This document shows positions 57,791 through 64,000 of a stretch of DNA of 64,000 bases, piece after piece (positions within the stretch are counted from its first letter, which is position 1; each line of letters begins with the position of its first letter). The stretch is from Dryococelus australis (taxonomy: Eukaryota; Arthropoda; Insecta; Phasmatodea; Phasmatidae), in assembly GCA_029891345.1 (NCBI GenBank), contig CM057009.1, forward strand, positions 289,364,966 through 289,428,965. The letters run 5' to 3'. The position numbers and the translations under genes are program-made. Below the pieces are notes generated by a model, which did no database searches, was not told the DNA's origin, and worked only from the letters and a program-made list of their open reading frames with translations.

Positions 57791-58865
57791 ATGGTAAAAT
57801 TAGTAGGATTTCTAATAGAGTTTGTATTATTTTCAACCATGTTTACTGCAATGATACAAAAACTTTCACAAGCGGCCCTCTTGCAAATGGTAGGAGTTGC
57901 TGGGGTTGCGGTCGAGGAGAGTGATGGTATAGAGTACCTGAAGGTAAAAGCGCGGGCATTGGTGAGAAAAGAGGTCGGCGCGGTGAATTCAGTGGTATCT
58001 GGTGAGGCAATTCCAATTTACAAACTGTTGAAGCATGTGCCTGCAGAGTTGGTAGCTAAAATACCCAAACTAGGCAAATTGAGCATTAAATCAGTGGTAT
58101 ACTATTTTGATAAGCTGAATTCAGTAATTAATCTTCAATGGTGCGAGTGACATATTTTGTATGCGATATTATTATTTCGAGTTCCTGATGATTTACAACC
58201 AGTCTTTGGACAGTCTAGGGAGAAAAATTGGGAGGTGGCCCAGTTTATTAAGACATGTTTGAAAGAGTGTTCGTGTGAATTAGAAATTGCCTAATTTCGT
58301 TCGAAATTATTGGATTATAGGCAGGTACCCGATCAGATCATGCAATAGTTTGTGAAGCATATTTTGGGAATAGTGCAAGTGTAGGGTTGCCTTGTGAAGA
58401 TCATTTTACACAAATTACTTTTTATAATCTCCACCTCCGGTATAGTCGTTTTTATTGTTTTCCTGTAAACCTGTACCTGTGAATGAATTGCTAAAGTTGG
58501 TGACTGAAGTTGAGAGGACCCTTAAAGATTGTGTAGTCAATATAGTACCCGAGGCTACGTCTGTGAAAGGGAAAAGGGTGGCAGTAAGGTAACTAGATTT
58601 TGCATTGTCTGTGGACTAAATAACAATCTTGCTAAGGATTGTTATCGTAAACAGGAAGCGTTAGCATTGGTACCTCAAGGTGATGTAGTTAGAAATCAGA
58701 ATGTATAAAAAAGATCTTGGCATTCTCAGACCCAACCTGTGCAGGGACAACAAAGGGAATATCGGGCAGGGAAGTTAAATCCTAGGAAAGATGAGCGATT
58801 TAAGGAGTATACCTGTTTCAGTTGCCATCAGAAAGGGCAAATTAAAGTGATTGTCTTGTAGGTAA
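57791..58865 (+). pseudogene. gypsy gag remnant
   Basis: An open frame of 119 codons at 57,791-58,150 begins the internal region. Further pieces continue in other frames. Two zinc-knuckle-like motifs follow: CIVCGLNNNLAKDC (58,601-58,642), in which the expected His is Asn, and CFSCHQKGQ at 58,814, which loses its last Cys to a frameshift. These are the nucleic-acid-binding motifs of retroelement Gag proteins. It is non-functional. Confidence 0.7.
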
Positions 58866-58875
58866 AAGTGAGGTT

Positions 58876-59298
58876 ATGGGTGAGTCGGCAGTACAGGTGA
58901 TGTCATTTGAGCGCCAGCATGGTTTACTGTACATCCCAGTAGCAATTGGAGGACAGGTTGTGGTTGCTGGACTATTAGATTCAGGAGCAGCGTGTTCACT
59001 GATTGATCAAAATTTTTGTAATTTCTTGCTAATGTCAGTACCCAAAGGGATTACTAGGGTATGTAAGGGGGAATAAATATGGTTTTCCATGGCCAATGGT
59101 GGTATAATTCCCTCCTATGGCGTAGCGATATTTAAGATTAAGATCTCACATTTTACCTGGAAATTTACCTTTAGGATTCTGTCTGGTCTTCCGCATGACT
59201 TTATTCTTGAAATTTATTTCTTTGGTAAAACACAAGCTGCTTTATATGTTGCCAAGAAAGAGTTCTTGTTTTCCTTTTGCAGTTCTCAATTAATATAA
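58876..59298 (+). pseudogene. gypsy protease remnant
   Basis: LLDSGAACSLID carries the aspartic protease DSG motif (Asp codon 58,978-58,980), preceded by the LYIPVAIGG strand. The frame stops at 59,076 and related sequence continues in another frame to 59,298 (SGLPHDFILEIYF, typical of the linker before reverse transcriptase). Confidence 0.8.
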
Positions 59299-59439
59299 GT
59301 AATGTCAAGAAGGTTTCACACTCTGGATATCAGTGAAATCAGTTAATTATGGGGAAAACAGTCCTGAGGAAAGTTTACAGTTATTGCACCAGAAATATAG
59401 TGATGTCATAACCAGCAAGTTGGGGCGCTATAATAAACA

Positions 59440-60230
59440 ACCCATAGTTTTGAAGCCAAAGAATCAGGAGCCTGTGTCATCAGTACCCTATCGAGTAACG
59501 CTCCCTAAATGAAGGAGTTTCAGGAAAATCATCCAAGAATTACAACAGGATGATGTAGTTGAGCCCTCAGAAAATAATTTCTCCAGTCCAGCATTTTTTA
59601 TTCATAATAAAACACCTGGGGATTATCGTGTTATATGCAATTATAGGAAGGCAAATAAACAGATCTTTGTGGATCCTTATCCACTGCCCACAATAGAGAG
59701 TGTTTTTCGGCATGTGGGGAAGGCTCTGTACTTCTCAATTTTTGATCTCAATTCGGCTTTTTACAAGTATATCTGCATCCAAACTCTCAAGGAGTTTTGG
59801 CGTTTGTCACCCCATGGGGGCAGTTTCAATGGAAGAGACTTCCAATGGTTGTGAATTGTTGTCCACAGGCGATGTCTAGAGTGCTTTTCCAGGTTTTAGG
59901 TAAATATTACTATAATTTTCTGTTCACTTACATCGATGATGGTTGTGTGTAGAGTAATTCTTTTGAGGAACATTTAGAACATCTGAAGTTTTTTTTAAAT
60001 AGCTTTAAGGGAGGCTGAATTGACAGTGAATCCAGACAAGGTGAAGGGGGAGAAAACCCACATGAGATACCTTGGGTTTGTTATTTCAGAAGGGACATTA
60101 TTGATGGACCCTGAGAAGATAGGTCCTTTTGTAAATTTTCCCGCCCCTAAGAACATGCGTGATGTTCGGCGATTTCTTGGTTTAGCTGAATTTTACTCAA
60201 AGTTCATACCAACTTTTGGTGACATAGCTG
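59440..60230 (+). pseudogene. gypsy reverse transcriptase remnant
   Basis: YRVICNYRKANK, DPYPLPTIES, FSIFDLNSAF (first catalytic Asp) and TYIDDG (catalytic pair at 59,935-59,940) are in order but spread over frames with at least a stop near 59,510, a frameshift near 59,790 and a stop after the YIDD box. LGFVISEG and FLGLAEFYSKFI continue the thumb/connection region. Confidence 0.9.
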
Positions 60231-60266
60231 AACCTCTAAATGCCTTAAAGAGGAAAGGGGTGGGGT

Positions 60267-60490
60267 TTGATTGGGAAGATACATGCCTTTTGTTTGCTGA
60301 AAGAAGAAATTGCTACTCCTCCTGTTTTCCAATTTCCATCTTTTGATCAGTGGTTCATTTTGCAAGTGGACGCTAGCTCAAAGGCTTTGGGAGCTGTCCT
60401 GTGTCAAGAGGTAGAAGGGAATCTATTGCCTATTTCTTATGGTAGTCGACTCCTTAGTCCAGCTGAGCAGAGGTACTCAGTCCTGTGATG
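60267..60490 (+). pseudogene. gypsy RNase H remnant
   Basis: LQVDASSKALGAVLCQE contains the first catalytic Asp (60,369-60,371) and SRLLSPAEQRYSVL is the next conserved block, after which the frame stops. The rest of the domain is not recognisable before the integrase, suggesting a deletion or heavy decay at 60.5-60.95 kb. Confidence 0.85.
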
Positions 60491-61018
60491 CCTTTTGCAA
60501 ACAGGTCTAGTGTTTTTTTTGCCAAACTGATAGTGTCTGTAATAGTGTTTCTGATGTTTCGAAGGGTTCTAGTAGTGTATCTACTAGGATTGTTAATAAT
60601 GTTTCGCCTAGTGTTCAGGGAAATTTTTCATGTAAGCAAAAAGGTAACTTGTGGAGCTAAACTCGTGGATACCAGGGTTGAATTTGAATCCAGCCTTTTA
60701 TTGTCCAATAGTAATGGAAATGTGAATTCGGATATTCCTGAGGGGGAACAAATTGGTACTCTCCAAGAGTTCCCTCAGGCATTCCTTAGTTTGCAACACC
60801 ATCAGGAAATTGACCCTTAGTGTAAGCAGATTAAGGGGGATTCTACTAAAGGTAGTCACTTTGAAGTTCGAAAGGACTGATATGTTTGGTGGATGCTAAA
60901 ATGGGGAATTTTAGTGTATTTGTTCCTTCAGTTTTGCAGGGAGAAATTTTCCAATATTACCATAATACTCATTTCGGGCACACCTTGGACAGGATGAAAC
61001 AGTATCCAGGATAAAGGA

Positions 61019-61996
61019 ATGTTTTATTGGGGCAAAATCATAGGCAAGATTGAAGATCTGGTGAAGGCAGGTCTTGATTGTCAGAGGGCGAAGCCCAGTA
61101 ATATCAAGTATATTAGCCTGTATAGTTCAAAGGTTGCCACATTCCCCTGGGAGAAATTATACCTGGATGTGTTTGGTCCTTTGCCACGCGCTACTTCTGG
61201 TTTCACCTCGATACTTGTTACTGTTGACAGTTTCAGTAAATTTGTGTTTTTATTTTCTTTACATACAATTAAGTCGGTAGAAATGTGTAGGAATTTGAGT
61301 CAGTGCCTTTTCCCAGTATTTGGATCTCCTATGAATGTTGTAACCGATAATGCCACATACTTTGTGTCGGCAGGGGTGAAAAATTTAGCCTTTGGTTGGG
61401 GCATTAAGATGGTACATACCACCCCCTATTATCCACAAGCCAACCTGGTGAAAAGCTATAACCGGAATTTTAAGGTAGCTGTGAGAGCTTTTCAAATCGG
61501 GACACATAAGGAATGGGATTTGGTTTTGTATCAACTCTTGCTTACATTTTAAAATGTCGTAAGTATTGCGACCCATAAGGTTCCTTGGGGGGTGATTTCT
61601 GGACGAAGGTTTGATCACCCCCTTATTCATTCTTGAAGTTTACATAGCTTTTGTTGGGATGTGGGAAGTAAGAAATCTTTGGAGGAAGTATGGGCAGAGG
61701 CCACTCAAAGCCTTTAGAAATACCACAAGAAGTTGGCAGCAATGAAGGTGTTTTCTAGCGGTAGAGTGACTTTGAAAGTAGGAGATAAGATCATGGTAGA
61801 AGCAAATTTTCTTAGCAATAAGGCCACACAGTACAACAACAAAGCTCACTCCCAAAACCCAGGGACAGTTCAGGATACTCAGGTTCTTGACTGCCGTTAC
61901 TGTAGTGTTGGAGGATGTGTCGCAGAAGGAGGTTGTGATGAAGTGTTATGTGACACAATTGAAATTGTGTACCACTCAATGACGTGGGGCAAATGA
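61019..61996 (+). pseudogene. gypsy integrase remnant
   Basis: The catalytic core is readable in one frame to 61,552: YLDVFGPLP (first Asp, 61,166-61,168) and VVTDNATYF (second Asp, 61,346-61,348). At the expected catalytic Glu the sequence is NLVKSYNRN, so the Glu is Lys (61,451-61,453). The upstream zinc-binding motif keeps only part of its Cys pattern. A C-terminal piece around 61,733-61,996 includes VTLKVGDKIMVEANF. The enzyme is dead. Confidence 0.9.
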
Positions 61997-62478
61997 GCTG
62001 TCACTGATTGTTGTTATGTTATGTATGTTCCTGTCATTTAGGGTTGTGGTATGCATCATCTTGTTTTAATTTTTTTGTGTAAAAGAAGTGGGCTCCCTCG
62101 GGGCGTTGCTGGCCACATTTCATGCTAACTTTTTTTGTTTATTCTCATTTAGTAATAAGAGGGTATTGTGTTTATATTTTGTATTATTAATTTTGTATCA
62201 GATATTGTTATAAATTGTATTGGAGTATGGTGATGTGAAATTACTATCGAGAGCCCAACATAGTGATCATAAAATAAATATAGGTATTACTTTGCCCCTT
62301 GGGGTTGTAAGACCGATTTAGGATGCTACTGGTGGAGACTCCTTTTTTTCAATATAGCTGAGAAGGTGCTCTGTTCCTCCTGATATTGTCATATATTTGG
62401 GTAAGTTGTTTCTCTTTTGGGTGGTATTCACTTGATGTTCCTGGAGCCATTCTGGTGGTGATGCTATGGAACGTGCTG
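61997..62478. other. gypsy 3' untranslated region
   Basis: T-rich sequence between the integrase remnant and the 3' LTR with no open frame. I could not see a clear polypurine tract. Confidence 0.5.
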
Positions 62479-63290
62479 TGAACATTGGTAATCCAGACCA
62501 TAATTATGAAAGCTGGTATTGAAATATTGCCACCATTTCACTCCTTATTGAGGTGGTGCTGTTAACTTTTGTAACCAAGTCAAGGTTGGTAAGGCTTGAG
62601 CTATTTAATTTTTGTAAACAATGAAAAACTTTACAAATTTTCAGAAACTCTTTAAAAACAAATAATATTTTCTCGCAGAAGTTAAGGCTGGGAATTGTTC
62701 AGCAGTTGCTCCTATCAATTTGGAATCGCGAGCAGATGGTGTATATAGGGAAAATACTGTGTAAATTTTTTTCAGGTTACAATATTCACGTAATGGTGAT
62801 CCATGAAAAGTTCAGAATAAACTTTGGTACGACTGAATATAATTGCTATTTTGTATGATTGTATTTTGGGGTAATTTGGCCAGTTTAGTTTTTCAGAGCC
62901 TTCTACATTAATAAATGGCCAGTTATTTGCTAATACACTGGCCATATTTTAGTGTGAATAATCAAAGTTCTAGTTGAGTAAAAGCCATTTCTGTACCTGA
63001 AAAATATTTGCATTTTACTTTTTATGGTCACTTGGTGTTTTATGTATATTTTAAATAATTTGTAAATAAGGGGTAAGGAAGTTATGATAGCTTTTCCTCA
63101 TGTAATATTGAAAACAAATTAAAAGTAAAGATAACAAAAATAAAAATAATTACCGCACTTCCTTGTGTCTGTTATAAGTCGTTTTCATAGTCAACTGACG
63201 ATTACAGTGTACAGAAAAATTGTATTTTGCATGACTGTTGCCATTTGGTACTCTGTTGGTTTTGCTGTGTTTTTATGCAAATCTGGCCTT
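62479..63290 (+). repeat. 3' LTR of the gypsy element, interrupted
   Basis: Starts near GAACATTGGTAATCCAGACC and follows the 5' LTR until ATGCAAATCTGGCCTT, after which CCCAACAAACACG of the minisatellite element begins. Compared with the 5' LTR, the break falls between CCTT and GCTACG. Confidence 0.85.
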
Positions 63291-64000
63291 CCCAACAAAC
63301 ACGAAAAGTACGGGTCGGAATCGGGGAGGTAAAAAATAGCCGACAATCTCCGGCCAGATGATGTCGACCCGCTGTCTTATGCCGGAAGCGGCCCGATGGA
63401 AATATGGAATAGCGGTTGACTGTTTGCCGAATGTGTCAAAAATTCACCGCGCCGCTAGCGGCAAGATACAAATTGTATGCCAGTCCGACATACACAAAAC
63501 ATATGGGCTGGAATCGGGGCGGTAAAAGATAGCCGACAAACTCCAGCCATATGATGCCGGTTCGCTGCCGGAAGCGGCCCAATGGATGGCGGCAAGACGC
63601 CGGGTATTTAGCTGTTGGATGACGGCAAGATGCTGTTCCTGTGGCGGCTGTACGATGGCATGACGCCGTCCCAGCGGCGGCTGGATGGCGGCAAGACGCC
63701 GGGTCCATAGCGGCTGGATGGCGGCAAGTTGCCGGGCCAGTGACGGCTGGACGTCATTACGATGCTGGGCCTGCAATGGCATGATGTCCAGAAATAAGCA
63801 GTATAACCATGAAAAAACATTAACTTTTCGATTAAATATTTTAGTAATTGTTATTCCCTTTTTACATATATTCATTTCATTTACTTCTCAACACACTGAA
63901 TCATACGAAAGTATTTAGATTACCGAGTGCACGATTCGGATCTAAGACCATTGTACTGACAGTCCAGCATGCTAACCTATACACGACGGGGTAAGTTGGT
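63291..64000 (-). mobile_element. tRNA-headed minisatellite element, copy 3 (runs off window)
   Basis: Inner end CCCAACAAACACGAAAAG at the LTR junction; two blocks with ATAGCCGACAA-type motifs; about five minisatellite units (63,580-63,770); then the tail shared with copies 1 and 2. The minus-strand tRNA-like head at about 63,925-63,990 is the most complete: GTGTATAGGTTAGCATGC (A box), an anticodon-arm-like GGACTGTCAGTAC with GTC in the loop position (as in tRNA-Asp), and GATCCGAATCG (B box). Confidence 0.75.
63580..63770. repeat. 33-bp minisatellite units, copy 3
   Basis: Units such as GGCTGGATGGCGGCAAGACG, complementary to the left-arm unit, repeated with variants. Frames through it are by-products. 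Confidence 0.85.

Larger units (their letters stand above)
56830..63290 (+). mobile_element. Defective Ty3/gypsy LTR retrotransposon
   Basis: Direct repeats of about 820 bp flank decayed gag, protease, reverse transcriptase, RNase H and integrase in the usual gypsy order. Each region carries stops or frameshifts, and a minisatellite element interrupts the 3' LTR. The exact 5' boundary is uncertain. It cannot move by itself. Confidence 0.9.

Overview
This is repeat-rich, intron- or intergenic-type animal DNA. There is no operon structure, and nearly every long open frame traces to a transposable element or a tandem repeat. The content is AT-rich sequence carrying tRNA-headed SINEs, Tc1-like transposase remains, a decayed Ty3/gypsy retrotransposon and many short inverted-terminal-repeat elements (MITEs). 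That fits a large insect genome. A SINE whose body resembles one I remember from locusts suggests a polyneopteran, but this is recollection, not proof. I could not identify a complete host gene.

Layout. 1-31 kb is a mosaic of MITEs. Family A (TAGAGACC ends) and family B (TAGGGACAC ends) look hAT-derived, with 8-bp target duplications. Family C has TAGRCTGTTCACGG ends, family E is piggyBac-like with TTAA sites, and family F and a 1-kb family D are also present. Two SINE families are interspersed: SINE1 (head plus a body ending in the conserved AAGAGCCGCCCAAAT stretch) and SINE2. A dead Tc1-like transposase lies at 2.2-3.3 kb. A short Tc1 derivative at 30.36-30.93 kb sits in the first copy of a 334-bp tandem repeat, and the next copy preserves the empty site. 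A possible host exon lies on the minus strand at 18.7-18.9 kb.

31.7-54.3 kb is a 22.6-kb imperfect palindrome. Two arms of about 8.3 kb (31,693-39,985 and 46,026-54,296) flank a 6-kb spacer. The arms share SINE, MITE and microsatellite insertions, so the inversion-duplication happened after those insertions. Their similarity is uneven: about 36.3-37.56 kb is almost identical while other parts differ by several percent. Each outer end is a tRNA-headed element containing a 33-bp minisatellite. A third copy of that element interrupts the 3' LTR of the gypsy element at 63,291. The spacer holds older, diverged copies of arm modules in a smaller nested inverted repeat.

54.4-64 kb contains a gypsy integrase tail fragment, a candidate secreted-peptide exon (minus strand, 54,930-55,209), a TATA/initiator promoter-like site near 56.52-56.55 kb, and a defective Ty3/gypsy element (about 56.83-63.29 kb) with gag, protease, reverse transcriptase, RNase H and integrase remnants between direct LTRs. 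The elements do not form a pathway; the window records successive layers of insertion, duplication and probable gene conversion.
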